Notes: generated from the sequence alone by a model not told the origin. 64,000 bases of DNA from Chloroflexota bacterium (GCA_023381515.1 JAMCQI010000110.1:74175-138174); one strand, 5' to 3'. Positions 50,875 to 59,753 are shown, counted from the stretch's first letter. Translations and numbers: made by a program.

Positions 50875-52155
50875 ATGGGCCGACCGAGTCAGATGCCTGA
50901 CATCATCAGGACCATCCATTCTCGCGTCACGGAAGAGCGCGACGCGATTGTTTCTCTGCTGCGCGACCTGGTCGCGATCCCCAGTTTTGAGGGGAATATC
51001 CGCGACGTGGCCGCGCGGGTCGAGCGCGAGCTGCGAGCCCTCGGGTTTGAGGATATTCATTACGCACCTTATGGAGATATTGTCGCGCGGATTGGTCCTT
51101 CCTCAAGCGGGCAGGGGGCGACCATCCTTCGGCAAGGCTCAGGACAGGCTTCGGGTCGCCCCTACAGTCAGAATTCCGCGAGGCCGCGCATCCTGCTTTA
51201 TGATTCCCATCTCGATACCGTGGGAGTTGGGGACTCGGCGGAATGGCAGCATGGGCCGTTCAGCGGCGCGATTGAGAACGGAATGATGTATGGGCGCGGG
51301 ACGGCGGACGAAAAGGGCTCGACGCCGCCGATGATCTATGGATTGAAAATCGCGCACGATTTGGGCTTGCTGGATGGAATCACCGCCTATTATTTCGGCT
51401 CGATTGAAGAATGGTGCGAGGGGCTATCGGCGCGGGTGTTTGCCGAAGAAGAAAAGGTGCGGCCGGATTGGGTCGTGATCGGCGAGCCGACGGACCTGCA
51501 GGTCTACCGCGGACACAAAGGACGCGCCGAGTTTCGCGTGACGGCGAAAGGGCGGAGCGCACACGGGGCTTCCCCCTGGCTGGGCGATAACGCAGTCTAC
51601 AAGATGCAAGAGGTGATTCGGGCGATTCCGGAACTGGACGCGCGGCTGCCGAACCATCCGTTTCTCGGTCGCGGCTCGATCGTGGTGACGCACATTGAAT
51701 CGCGCGAGTCGTCGTTCAACGCGGTTCCAGACCGCTGCTCGATTGTGCTCGACCGCCGGTTGACCTTTGGTGAGACGGCGGAAGAGGCGTTGAAACAGGT
51801 GCGTGCGCTTTTACCGTCGAGCGATTTTGAGGCGGAGGTGCTGCGCTATAACCGGCCGAGTTACAATGGGTGTCTCCGCGAGGTAGACCAAGTTTTCCCC
51901 GCATGGGCCTTCGACGAGTCGCACCCATTCGTCCAGGCTGCCCTCACCGCATCGAGAGAGGCGGGGCTCGCGACCACCACGGGCAAGTGGAACTTTTCCA
52001 CGAATGGCGCCTACTGGGCGGGGGAAGCTCACATTCCCTCTATAGGATTCGGGCCGGGCAGAGAGGACGTGGTCCACACAACCGACGAGCACATTTCGCT
52101 GGACGATGTGGTGCGGGCCGCAGAGTGGTATGCAATGCTACCGGCCCAAGTCTAG
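50875..52155 (+). CDS. M20 family metallohydrolase, YgeY-like
   Basis: Predicted zinc amidohydrolase/peptidase of the YgeY type, a member of the selenium- or purine-linked ygeW-ygeX-ygeY gene set. 426 residues. Seen: LLYDSHLDTVGVG (metal), MYGRGTADEKGS (bridging D), FGSIEEWCEG (catalytic E), VVIGEPTDL, dimerisation lid GRSAHGASPW, and the end KWNFSTNGAYWAGEAHIPSIGFGPG with HTTDEHISLDDV (metal H). An insertion (about residues 78-100) is encoded by a GTAGGGGCGACC-type element. Starts immediately after the Mo-hydroxylase stop (TAA-ATG), so co-translated. Confidence 0.85.
   Translation: MGRPSQMPDIIRTIHSRVTEERDAIVSLLRDLVAIPSFEGNIRDVAARVERELRALGFEDIHYAPYGDIVARIGPSSSGQGATILRQGSGQASGRPYSQNSARPRILLYDSHLDTVGVGDSAEWQHGPFSGAIENGMMYGRGTADEKGSTPPMIYGLKIAHDLGLLDGITAYYFGSIEEWCEGLSARVFAEEEKVRPDWVVIGEPTDLQVYRGHKGRAEFRVTAKGRSAHGASPWLGDNAVYKMQEVIRAIPELDARLPNHPFLGRGSIVVTHIESRESSFNAVPDRCSIVLDRRLTFGETAEEALKQVRALLPSSDFEAEVLRYNRPSYNGCLREVDQVFPAWAFDESHPFVQAALTASREAGLATTTGKWNFSTNGAYWAGEAHIPSIGFGPGREDVVHTTDEHISLDDVVRAAEWYAMLPAQV
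51112..51165. repeat. GTAGGGGCGACC element inside the YgeY-like gene
   Basis: GCAGGGGGCGACC on the left and GGGTCGCCCCTAC on the right form imperfect 12-13-bp inverted ends around CCTTCGGCAAGGCTCAGGAC. In frame. Confidence 0.72.
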
Positions 52156-52233
52156 AATCCGCAGGTGGCTGGTAGGAGTGGCTCCGCGCCCAAAAGAAGA
52201 GGGACGCGGAGCTATGTGTCTGCCAGGGCGGCC

Positions 52234-53442
52234 ATGCGTGATATCGTCCTGCAGGAGGATAAAACGGAAAGGCAGGGACACCCCTTCAACTTTGCTCGCA
52301 CCCCCAGGGTCGGGCTCAGCGCCCTGACCTGGGCGCACTTTCTGAACGACGGCTATATCAATTATCTGCCGGCGGTGCTACCCGTGTTGCTGGAAGAGCT
52401 GCACATCCCGCTTGCCCTGGTCGGCAGCCTGGTCCTGTCGCTCCAGGGGATAGGATCGCTCCTCCAACCCTTGGTCGGCTGGAGAGCCGATCGTGCGGGA
52501 GGGCGGAGTTTCGTCCTGGTCGGGCTTGGGATGAGCGCGTTGGGCGCGAGCTTGATCGCCCTGGCGCCGAGCTACTGGCCGCTGATCGGTCTCTTGATCA
52601 TCGCGGGTCTCGGCAGCGCCGCCTTCCATCCACAGGCACTCGCTTCTGCCCGTGCTCTCACCAGAAGCCGCGAGGGTCTGACGATGTCGTTCTTCCTGAT
52701 CGGCGGCGAATTGGGTCGCGGCCTCTGGCCCAGTGTGGCTGGGCTGTTAGTCGTGTGGCTCGGACTGCACAGCCTCTGGTTATTTGCCATTCCGGGCGCG
52801 CTTACCGTGTTGGTTCTTGCCCAGTTTACCCCCAGCTTGCCGCCTGAACCCTCCCAGGCGGTACGGACCGCCTGGGAAAGCAATCGGAGGCCAATTTTGG
52901 CCCTCGTCGGGTTCGTGGGGCTGCGCGGTATGATTTCCTACGGGGTGGTCACGTTCGTGCCATTGCTCTGGCATGCCCGGGGCGGCTCGCTGATCGCCGG
53001 GGCATCGCTCATCAGCGTTATGCTGGTGGTAGGCGTCATTGGTAACTTTTTCGGTGGGGTGCTCGCCGACCGGATCGGCCGGTACCCAGTAATAGTGGGA
53101 TCGAGCCTCTTCTCAGCTCTCTTTCTTTCCCTCTTCCTGCTTTCGCAGGGTCCCTGGCTGTGGGTGAGCCTGGCATTCCTGGGCATCGCGGTCTTTTCCA
53201 CCGCACCGGTAACCATGCTTATCGGACAGGACCTTTTCCCGAAGAGCCGCTCGATGGCTTCGGGGATCGCATTGGGTGTGGGCAATGCACTCGGGGCAGT
53301 TGCGGTTTTCGGTCTCGGCTTTGTCGCAGCGAGCTATGGTATTGACGCATCGTTGTGGTGGATCGCCGGATTGTCCCTTCTGGGGCTTCCTCTCGCATGG
53401 GTACTTGCTAAAAAGGAGGTCCATACTGCTGGTGACATCTGA
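52234..53442 (+). CDS. MFS transporter, fosmidomycin-resistance-like
   Basis: Predicted 12-helix major facilitator. About 402 residues from the ATG giving MRDIVLQEDKTE; a GTG 23 codons earlier is possible and neither has a strong ribosome site. Features: LTWAHFLNDGYINYLPAVLPVLLEEL (first helix with the HFxND motif of the Fsr group), GWRADRAGGRSFVLVG loop motif A, GLGSAAFHPQALASAR, FFGGVLADRIGRYPVIVGS. Could move a purine or a degradation product; substrate unknown. Confidence 0.82.
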   Translation: MRDIVLQEDKTERQGHPFNFARTPRVGLSALTWAHFLNDGYINYLPAVLPVLLEELHIPLALVGSLVLSLQGIGSLLQPLVGWRADRAGGRSFVLVGLGMSALGASLIALAPSYWPLIGLLIIAGLGSAAFHPQALASARALTRSREGLTMSFFLIGGELGRGLWPSVAGLLVVWLGLHSLWLFAIPGALTVLVLAQFTPSLPPEPSQAVRTAWESNRRPILALVGFVGLRGMISYGVVTFVPLLWHARGGSLIAGASLISVMLVVGVIGNFFGGVLADRIGRYPVIVGSSLFSALFLSLFLLSQGPWLWVSLAFLGIAVFSTAPVTMLIGQDLFPKSRSMASGIALGVGNALGAVAVFGLGFVAASYGIDASLWWIAGLSLLGLPLAWVLAKKEVHTAGDI

Positions 53443-53536
53443 AAAAGTAGACATGGGCGGAGGTTGAACAATGATCTTTTCTGGCTTCCGCTGGAAACTC
53501 CCGAAATCTCTCTCTTACATTGGAAATCACACGTGC

Positions 53537-53564
53537 TTGACAGTTCTTTGTACGTGGGTATAAT
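53537..53564 (+). promoter_or_regulatory. Promoter of the GntR gene
   Basis: Perfect TTGACA (53537-53542) and perfect TATAAT (53559-53564), 16 bases apart; 48 bases before the GntR start. Confidence 0.78.
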
Positions 53565-53573
53565 CTGGGTTGT

Positions 53574-53590
53574 CAGACGACTGTCGTCTG
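53574..53590 (+). promoter_or_regulatory. Palindromic operator, probably for the GntR regulator
   Basis: CAGACGACTGTCGTCTG is a perfect 8-bp inverted repeat with one central base. It covers the expected transcription start just after the promoter, the usual place for autorepression. Confidence 0.7.
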
Positions 53591-53612
53591 AAGTCACGCC
53601 TTTCTGAAAAGC

Positions 53613-54395
53613 ATGGTCATCAAGAACATCCCTCTCTCTCGCCAGATCGTCCAGGAAATCATCTCGGGTATCCAGTCAGGCACCCTCACTCGAGAGAATG
53701 GAGCCTTGCCGTCCGAGGCTGAGCTGAGCCAACGTTTCGACGTCAGCCGCGCCACCATCCGCGAAGCGCTCTCCCTACTTGAGCAGCGCGGAACTGTGAT
53801 TCGCCGCCACGGCGTTGGGACCTTTGTCGCACCGACCCCCCGCATTGACACCGGACTGGAAGAGCTGGAAAGCCTGGAAACCCTCGCGCGCCGCATTGGA
53901 CTGGAAACCCGGATGGGGAATCCGACCATCGAAGAACGGGGCGCCGGGCCCGGCGAAGCCGAATGTCTGCAGGTACCCCCCGGCACACCCGTTCTCTCTA
54001 TCGCGCGGGTCATTCTCACGACCGAACGACCGACGGAGCGCCGACCGGCCGAACGCGCCATCGCCTACCTGGTGGACATTGTCCCCACGAGCGTGTTGCG
54101 GCGCGAGGACCTCGACCGAACCTTTCGCGGCTCCGTACTGGATCTGTTTATCCACCGCGGCGATTTAGCGCTCAGTCACTCGCGCACCGATATCTCCATT
54201 CAAGCGGCAGATGAGACCATCGCTCGCGCATTGAATCTGCAGGAGGGGGAACCGCTCCACAAACTAGAGGCCCAGCTATACACGCGAGATGGGCGGATTG
54301 TCGATTACTCGACCAGCTATTTTGTCCCCGGCTATTTCCATTTTCACGTCATTCGCCGCATCGGTCAGACGAGCGGCGCCCCGGTATCATCTTAA
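53613..54395 (+). CDS. GntR-family regulator of the HutC/UTRA type
   Basis: 260 residues. Winged-helix domain at 5-72 (IVQEIISGIQSGTL, LPSEAELSQRFDVSRATIREAL, RGTVIRRHGVGTFV) and a UTRA-like ligand domain to the end (VLSIARVILTTERP, VPTSVLRREDL, ALNLQEGEPLHKLEAQLYTRDG, YSTSYFVPGYFHFHV). A start one codon later (ATC) is unlikely; this ATG was kept. It directly precedes the carbamoyltransferase operon, 14 bases away, so it likely senses a purine-derived intermediate and controls this operon and itself. Confidence 0.9.
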   Translation: MVIKNIPLSRQIVQEIISGIQSGTLTRENGALPSEAELSQRFDVSRATIREALSLLEQRGTVIRRHGVGTFVAPTPRIDTGLEELESLETLARRIGLETRMGNPTIEERGAGPGEAECLQVPPGTPVLSIARVILTTERPTERRPAERAIAYLVDIVPTSVLRREDLDRTFRGSVLDLFIHRGDLALSHSRTDISIQAADETIARALNLQEGEPLHKLEAQLYTRDGRIVDYSTSYFVPGYFHFHVIRRIGQTSGAPVSS

Positions 54396-54409
54396 CAGGA
54401 GGCACTGCC

Positions 54410-55363
54410 ATGCGCAGTTTTATGGGACGCGACATTTTGTCGCTGAAGGATTTTGAACGGAACGAATTTTTCCACGTCTTTGAGGTCGCGAAAGAATTGG
54501 AGCCGATCGCCAAGAACCGGCGCAACAGCGATCTGCTGAAGGAAAAGACGCTCGTCACCGCCTTTTATCAACCGAGCACGCGTACCCGTCTCGCGCACGA
54601 AGCGGCGATGCACCGGCTCGGTGGCCACGTCACCGGGTTCTCGGATGCCAAGATGACACGCGCGGGGGATTTTTATCAAGAGTCGATCAAAGACACGGTC
54701 AAGATGCTCGAGTTTTACGGCGATGTGATCGTCATGCGTCATTTTCAGCAAGGCGCACCGCACGAAGCGGCCAAGTGGGCATCGGTGCCGGTCATCAACG
54801 GCGGGGACGGTTGGGGCGAACACCCAACGCAGATCCTGACCGATCTGTACACCGTCTTGCAGGAAAAAGGGCGCATTGACGGATTGACCTGGCTGGCGGT
54901 CGGCGACATGCGAATGCGCACCATGCACTCGCTGGGCTATGCGCTGAGCCAATTCGACTGCCCCGTCACCTTTGTCGCGCCTCCGGAGATGTCGCTGACG
55001 CGGGAATTCAAGGACGAACTGAAGCAGTACAATGTCAACTTTTCCGAGGCGGACCATGTGGAGCAGGCGATCGGCAAGGCCGACGTGATCCTCGTCGAGC
55101 CGGTCGTGCAGCCCGATTACACGAAATCGCGTGACGAGCGCAAGGGGGAGGTCGGCGGGACGCCGGCGAATTACAAGATCACGCGGGAGCTGCTCGGGAC
55201 CAAGGCGAAATCCGATGCGATTCTCTTGCACTCGCTCCCGCGCATGGATGAGATTCCGACGGATGTGGACATTACGCGGCATTCGCGCTATTGGCAAGAG
55301 GCCTTTAACGGCGTGGTGATGCGGATGGCGCTGCTGGCACTCGTTCTAGGCGCGATGGAATAG
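54410..55363 (+). CDS. Aspartate-carbamoyltransferase-like enzyme
   Basis: 317-residue carbamoyltransferase with ATCase-like carbamoyl-phosphate site: YQPSTRTRLAHEAAMHRLGG (STRT), VIVMRHFQQGAP, GDGWGEHPTQILTDLYT, and LHSLPRMDEIP. The acceptor side deviates: GDMRMRTMHSLGYAL and QPDYTKSRDERKGE replace the ATCase patterns, and the loop holding the catalytic lysine of ATCase reads DAKMTRAGDFYQES. With carbamate kinase downstream it may work in reverse, releasing carbamoyl phosphate from a ureido compound. A biosynthetic PyrB role is less likely in this operon. Confidence 0.82.
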   Translation: MRSFMGRDILSLKDFERNEFFHVFEVAKELEPIAKNRRNSDLLKEKTLVTAFYQPSTRTRLAHEAAMHRLGGHVTGFSDAKMTRAGDFYQESIKDTVKMLEFYGDVIVMRHFQQGAPHEAAKWASVPVINGGDGWGEHPTQILTDLYTVLQEKGRIDGLTWLAVGDMRMRTMHSLGYALSQFDCPVTFVAPPEMSLTREFKDELKQYNVNFSEADHVEQAIGKADVILVEPVVQPDYTKSRDERKGEVGGTPANYKITRELLGTKAKSDAILLHSLPRMDEIPTDVDITRHSRYWQEAFNGVVMRMALLALVLGAME

Positions 55364-55376
55364 CAAGGAGCTGAGA

Positions 55377-56357
55377 ATGCAAACCTATCTACGCGGTCGC
55401 GATCTCATCGGGGACCTGGATTTTTCAAAGGACGAAGTGGAGACGGTGCTTGACGTCGCGTTCGATTTAAAGCGGCGGCGCGCGTTGAACGAATTGCACC
55501 CCTTGCTGCGCGACAAGGTGCTCGCGATGCTCTTTTTCTTTTCGAGCACGCGGACGCGCGGTTCGTTTGAGGCGGGAATGGCGCAGCTCGGCGGGCACGC
55601 GGCGTTTATCGAGTCGCGTACGACGCAAATTGCGCACGGCGATACCCCCAAGGAAATCGGCGAGATCTTTGGTCGATATTTCGACGGGATCGCCATCCGG
55701 CACGTGGACTGGGGCATCGGCAACAAGTACCTTAACGAGGTGGCCAAGCACTCGCGCGTCCCCGTGCTGAACATGCAGTGCGACATCTACCACCCGTTCC
55801 AAATCCTCGCCGACCTCATGACGATCGTGGAGAAAAAGGGCCGCGACCTGCGCCGGAAGAAGATGGTCGTCTCCTGGGCGTATGCCGCCTCGTATCAAAA
55901 GCCAATATCGGTGCCGCAAAGCCTCATATTGCAGATGCCGCGTTTTGGGCTGGACCTGGTGCTCGCGCATCCCCCGGAATTCCGACTCATGCCGGAGATC
56001 ATGGACCAAGCACAGAGCGAGGCGCGCCGGGCGGGCGTGGGCTTTGAAATCGTGGACGATATGGATGCAGCGTTCAAGGATGCGGATGTCATCTATGCCA
56101 AATCTTGGGGCGCGCTGGTCCACACGGCAGATGAGAAGCAAGGCGCCGAGATCATTGCCAAGTACAAATCCTGGATTACGGACGAACGGCGGATGAAGCT
56201 GGCCAAGCCGGATGCCATCTATATGCACCCGCTTCCCGCCGATCGCAACATCGAAGTCGCCGATGGTGTCATCGACGGGCCCCAGTCGGTGGTATATGAT
56301 GAGGCCGAGAACCGCTTGCACGTGCAAAAGGCGGTCATGGCGCTCACCCTGTCATAG
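55377..56357 (+). CDS. Ornithine-type/YgeW-like carbamoyltransferase
   Basis: 326-residue second carbamoyltransferase with FFSSTRTRGSFEAGMAQLGGHA, GIAIRHVDWG, NMQCDIYHPFQILADLMTI and MHPLPADRNIEVADGVIDG. The SSTRTR...F and long KSWGALVHTADE segment are like the knotted YgeW/acetylornithine group. The usual HCLP of OTCases is HPLP here. It starts 13 bases after the first enzyme. In the ygeW-arcC context it would transfer a carbamoyl group from a ureido acid to phosphate. Which acceptor each enzyme uses is not readable. Confidence 0.82.
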   Translation: MQTYLRGRDLIGDLDFSKDEVETVLDVAFDLKRRRALNELHPLLRDKVLAMLFFFSSTRTRGSFEAGMAQLGGHAAFIESRTTQIAHGDTPKEIGEIFGRYFDGIAIRHVDWGIGNKYLNEVAKHSRVPVLNMQCDIYHPFQILADLMTIVEKKGRDLRRKKMVVSWAYAASYQKPISVPQSLILQMPRFGLDLVLAHPPEFRLMPEIMDQAQSEARRAGVGFEIVDDMDAAFKDADVIYAKSWGALVHTADEKQGAEIIAKYKSWITDERRMKLAKPDAIYMHPLPADRNIEVADGVIDGPQSVVYDEAENRLHVQKAVMALTLS

Positions 56358-56369
56358 ATAGGAGCACTC

Positions 56370-57308
56370 ATGTCTCAAGTCGCCGTGGTTGCCGTAGGCG
56401 GCAACTCGCTTATCAAAGATTCCAAACACCAGACGGTCCCCGACCAATTTGCGGCAACGGTCGAATCGTCCAAGCATATCGCAGGGATGATTCAGCATGG
56501 TTGGGATGTGGTTTTGACACACGGGAATGGCCCGCAAGTTGGCTTCATCCTGCGGCGTTCGGAGCTTTCCATTCACGAACTGCACGCCGTACCGCTCGAT
56601 TATTGCGGCGCGGATACACAGGGCGCGATTGGCTACATGTTCCAGATGGCGCTGGGGAACGAATTTCGCCGGCGCGGCATTCCCAAGCAAGCGGCCACAG
56701 TCATCACCCAAACGCTCGTGGACAAGAACGACCCGGCTTTCCAAAACCCCTCCAAGCCGATCGGTTCCTTTATGGACCGCGAGACCGCCCAGAGTCACCG
56801 GGAGAAGGAAAATTGGTCGGTGATCGAGGACGCGGGCCGGGGCTGGCGGCGCGTGGTGCCGTCGCCGCTGCCCCAAAAGATCATCGAACGGGATGCGATC
56901 CAGGCTCTCATCAAGGCAGGATTCGTCGTCGTCTGCTCGGGAGGTGGGGGAATCCCGGTCATCGAGCAGGAAGGCGAATTGATCGGGGTCGAGGCGGTCA
57001 TCGACAAGGACTATGCGGCTTCGATCCTCGCGCGCACGGTGGGCGCGGACTTGTTCCTGATTTCCACGGCGGTGGAAAAGGTCGCGCTCAACTATAACAA
57101 ACCGAATCAACAATGGCTCGACCACATGACGCTGGCCGAGGCGAAGCAATACCAGGCGGAAGGCCATTTCCACAAGGGCTCGATGGGCCCCAAAATCCAG
57201 GCGATCATTTGGTATCTGGAAGGGGGCGGTAAACAAGCGATCATTACCAACCCTGAGAACATCGAGCGGGCTCTACTCGGCGAGACCGGAACGCGGATCA
57301 CGCAGTAG
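56370..57308 (+). CDS. arcC: Carbamate kinase
   Basis: Converts carbamoyl phosphate + ADP to ATP + carbamate, the energy-yielding step of ureido catabolism. 312 residues, family length: VAVGGNSLI (start), VLTHGNGPQVGFILRRSEL, LDYCGADTQGAIGYMFQ, GGGGIPVIEQEG, GVEAVIDKDYAASILA, TAVEKVALNYNKPNQQWLD and GSMGPKIQAI. Follows the two carbamoyltransferases with 12 bases between. Confidence 0.95.
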   Translation: MSQVAVVAVGGNSLIKDSKHQTVPDQFAATVESSKHIAGMIQHGWDVVLTHGNGPQVGFILRRSELSIHELHAVPLDYCGADTQGAIGYMFQMALGNEFRRRGIPKQAATVITQTLVDKNDPAFQNPSKPIGSFMDRETAQSHREKENWSVIEDAGRGWRRVVPSPLPQKIIERDAIQALIKAGFVVVCSGGGGIPVIEQEGELIGVEAVIDKDYAASILARTVGADLFLISTAVEKVALNYNKPNQQWLDHMTLAEAKQYQAEGHFHKGSMGPKIQAIIWYLEGGGKQAIITNPENIERALLGETGTRITQ

Positions 57309-57310
57309 CC

Positions 57311-58447
57311 ATGCAACTCTTTGATCTGCTTTCGCTGTTTTATGCGTTCCTGGGGGTCCGGGCGCTCGTCAATCTTGTCAAGAATTGGCGAGCGTTCACG
57401 GACGACGAACTCACGGCCGCCGACCGGCGTTTGGCGAGCGAGGTCGCCTTTTTTCTCCTCGTGCCGATCGGCGTCCTCTTTCACGAACTCGGCCATGCGG
57501 TGGCGACCTACCAGGTGGGCGGGACCATCGATTGGCTGAATGGCGGATTCCACTATGCCCTCTTTTGGGGCTATGTCGTGCCGCAAGGAAATTTCACCCC
57601 GCTGCAGGACTGGTGGATTGCGCTGTCGGGAAATCTCGTCTCGGTGCTCTACGGGTTCCTGCCGCTCGCGTTTCTGCCGTTGACCCGCAAAGCGTGGCTC
57701 AAATACACCATTCTCTCGTTTGCGCGCATTCAACTGGGTTGGTCCCTCATCGGCTATCCACTCATCACGCTCACCGGAATTGACAGCGACTGGTCGACGA
57801 TCTATTCCCTGCGAACGCTCTCCGTCAGCGCGCCCCTCTTGGTCTTTCACGTCGCGCTCGTGGCGGCGTTGTGGATGATCGACCGGAGCCGGTGGCTCCG
57901 GCACTGGGAAGTAGGGCTGTATGCGGGAGCGCGCGAGCCATTGCGTGCGCTGACGGCCAGGGCCAAGAGCGATGGCAAGTCGCCAGAGCCCATGATCGAG
58001 CTCGGCAATTTTCTCGCCTCGCAGGGTCAAGTGGACTTGGCGCTCGCCGACTATCGCGCAGCGCTCAGCCGCGACCCGACCAACGTGCGGGCGCTCTACA
58101 ATATCGGGCAGCTGGAGCTGATGCGCAAGCGGTTGGGCGCGGCGGAAAAGAGTTTCCGCGAGGCGCTGCCGCGCGCACAAGGGGACCCGGCGTTGGCCGC
58201 TCGCATTCATTATGGGCTGGCGCTGTGTCTCTACCATCGCGGCAAGGCGGCCGAGGCAATTCAAGAACTGGACCAGGCGATCGCGCGGATGCCGAACGAC
58301 GCCGCCTCTTATTACTGGCGGGGACTTGCGCGGCGGCAGATGCACGAGGATACGGCGGCCCACAATGATTTCTCACGTGCCGCGGCGCTGGCGGAGCCGA
58401 CCCACCCGGAGCTCGCGGCGAGAGCGCGAGAGATGCTAGGAACGTAA
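57311..58447 (+). CDS. M50-type membrane metalloprotease with C-terminal TPRs
   Basis: 378 residues. The first ~205 residues carry about five hydrophobic segments and the zinc motif VLFHELGHAVATY; a further D/N ligand for M50 enzymes may lie in the later ALSGNLVSVLYG segment. Residues 220-378 hold three to four TPRs (ALADYRAALSRDPTNVRALYNIGQLELMR, IQELDQAIARMPNDAASYYWRGLARRQMHED). It starts two bases after arcC. Regulated intramembrane proteolysis or a chaperone-linked role are possible; the link to purine catabolism is positional only. Confidence 0.82.
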   Translation: MQLFDLLSLFYAFLGVRALVNLVKNWRAFTDDELTAADRRLASEVAFFLLVPIGVLFHELGHAVATYQVGGTIDWLNGGFHYALFWGYVVPQGNFTPLQDWWIALSGNLVSVLYGFLPLAFLPLTRKAWLKYTILSFARIQLGWSLIGYPLITLTGIDSDWSTIYSLRTLSVSAPLLVFHVALVAALWMIDRSRWLRHWEVGLYAGAREPLRALTARAKSDGKSPEPMIELGNFLASQGQVDLALADYRAALSRDPTNVRALYNIGQLELMRKRLGAAEKSFREALPRAQGDPALAARIHYGLALCLYHRGKAAEAIQELDQAIARMPNDAASYYWRGLARRQMHEDTAAHNDFSRAAALAEPTHPELAARAREMLGT

Positions 58448-58457
58448 TGGGGACGGG

Positions 58458-59753
58458 ATGGAATATTATCTGAAATGTACGTTATGCGGCGCCGAGTATG
58501 ACCCGAAAGATGTGCCATACGTTTGTCCCAAGCACGGCGACGAGGGCATCCTCGATACCATCTACGATTACCAGAAAATCGCCGCGGCGACGAATCCGGC
58601 CGCGATAGGCGCCTCGCGTGATTTTTCGATCTGGCGTTACGCCGATTTACTGCCGCTGAAGGATGCCCGCCGCTCCGCACCGCCGCTCCAGGTAGGGTGG
58701 ACACCGCTCTATCGCGCCATGCGGCTGGGCGAGTCGCTCGGCCTCTCCGAGCTGTACCTCAAGGATGACGGGCGAAACCCCACGGCCTCGTTCAAGGACC
58801 GCGCGAGCGCGGTCGTCGTCGCCAAGGCACAGGAACTGGGCGTCGAGATGATCACGACCGCGAGTACTGGGAACGCCGGCGCCGCGCTCGCGGGATTGGC
58901 GGCCGCGGCGCACATGCCGGCGATCATCTTTGTACCCGAGACGGCACCCCAGGCCAAAGTCGCCCAGCTGCTCATCTTTGGATCACAGGTGATGCTCGTC
59001 AAGGGTAGCTATGATCAGGCGTTTGATTTGTGCCTCGCGGCTTCGAAGGAATTTGGCTGGTACTGCCGCAACACCGGGTACAATCCCTATACGGTTGAAG
59101 GGAAAAAGACAGCGGCGCTCGAGATTTGCGAGCAATTGGCCTCGGTAGGGGCGACCGGTCGAAGACTCCGCGTGCCTCAGCGGAGCCGGTCGCCCCTACA
59201 GAAATGGGAGGCGCCGGACCGTATCTTTGTCTCGGTGGGCGACGGAAATATCATCAGCGGCCTGTGGAAGGGGCTGCGGGACTTGGCGGCGCTCGGCTGG
59301 ATTGACAAGATGCCAAAGCTGATGGGGATTCAGGCGGAAGGGTCGGCCGCGTGCTATAATGCGTGGAAGGCGGGCACGGACAAGATTACGCCCGTCCACG
59401 CGCAGACGATCGCGGACTCGATCGGCGCCGACCTGCCGCGCGATGGCACGCGCGCGGTGCGCGCGGTGCGCGAAACTAAAGGCGCCTACCTGACGGTGAG
59501 CGATGACGAAATCCTGGCGGCCATAAGTGAGCTGGCGCGCGGGGCGGCCGTCTTTGCAGAGCCGGCGGGCGCGGCGGCGTACGCGGGATTGGTCAAGGCC
59601 GTGCGGAGAGGAATGGTCGGGTCGGACGAGACAGTGGTGTGCTTGATTACGGGGAATGGGTTGAAGGATATCCCGAGCGCGATGAAGGTGGCAGGAGAGG
59701 GACGGCGGATCGAGCCGAACCTGGAGGCCGTAAAGAAGGCGATGCCGCGGTAG
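58458..59753 (+). CDS. Threonine-synthase-like PLP enzyme
   Basis: Fold-type II PLP enzyme. 431 residues. An N-terminal zinc-ribbon-like start (YYLKCTLCGAEYDP...YVCPKHG), PLP lysine in NPTASFKDRAS, substrate loop TASTGNAGAALA, VSVGDGNIISGLWKG for the cofactor phosphate, and the late VCLITGNGLKD. True threonine synthase is possible, but its place in this operon suggests an amino-acid ammonia-lyase or a ligand-specific paralogue. Residues around VGATGRRLRVPQRSRSPLQ are an in-frame repeat insertion (59145-59199). Confidence 0.85.
   Translation: MEYYLKCTLCGAEYDPKDVPYVCPKHGDEGILDTIYDYQKIAAATNPAAIGASRDFSIWRYADLLPLKDARRSAPPLQVGWTPLYRAMRLGESLGLSELYLKDDGRNPTASFKDRASAVVVAKAQELGVEMITTASTGNAGAALAGLAAAAHMPAIIFVPETAPQAKVAQLLIFGSQVMLVKGSYDQAFDLCLAASKEFGWYCRNTGYNPYTVEGKKTAALEICEQLASVGATGRRLRVPQRSRSPLQKWEAPDRIFVSVGDGNIISGLWKGLRDLAALGWIDKMPKLMGIQAEGSAACYNAWKAGTDKITPVHAQTIADSIGADLPRDGTRAVRAVRETKGAYLTVSDDEILAAISELARGAAVFAEPAGAAAYAGLVKAVRRGMVGSDETVVCLITGNGLKDIPSAMKVAGEGRRIEPNLEAVKKAMPR
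59145..59199. repeat. GTAGGGGCGACC palindromic element inside the threonine-synthase-like gene
   Basis: Perfect 14-bp terminal arms GTAGGGGCGACCGG (59145-59158) and CCGGTCGCCCCTAC (59186-59199) plus an inner CTCCGC / GCGGAG stem. It interrupts the protein between CEQLAS and KWEAPD in frame. Confidence 0.85.
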
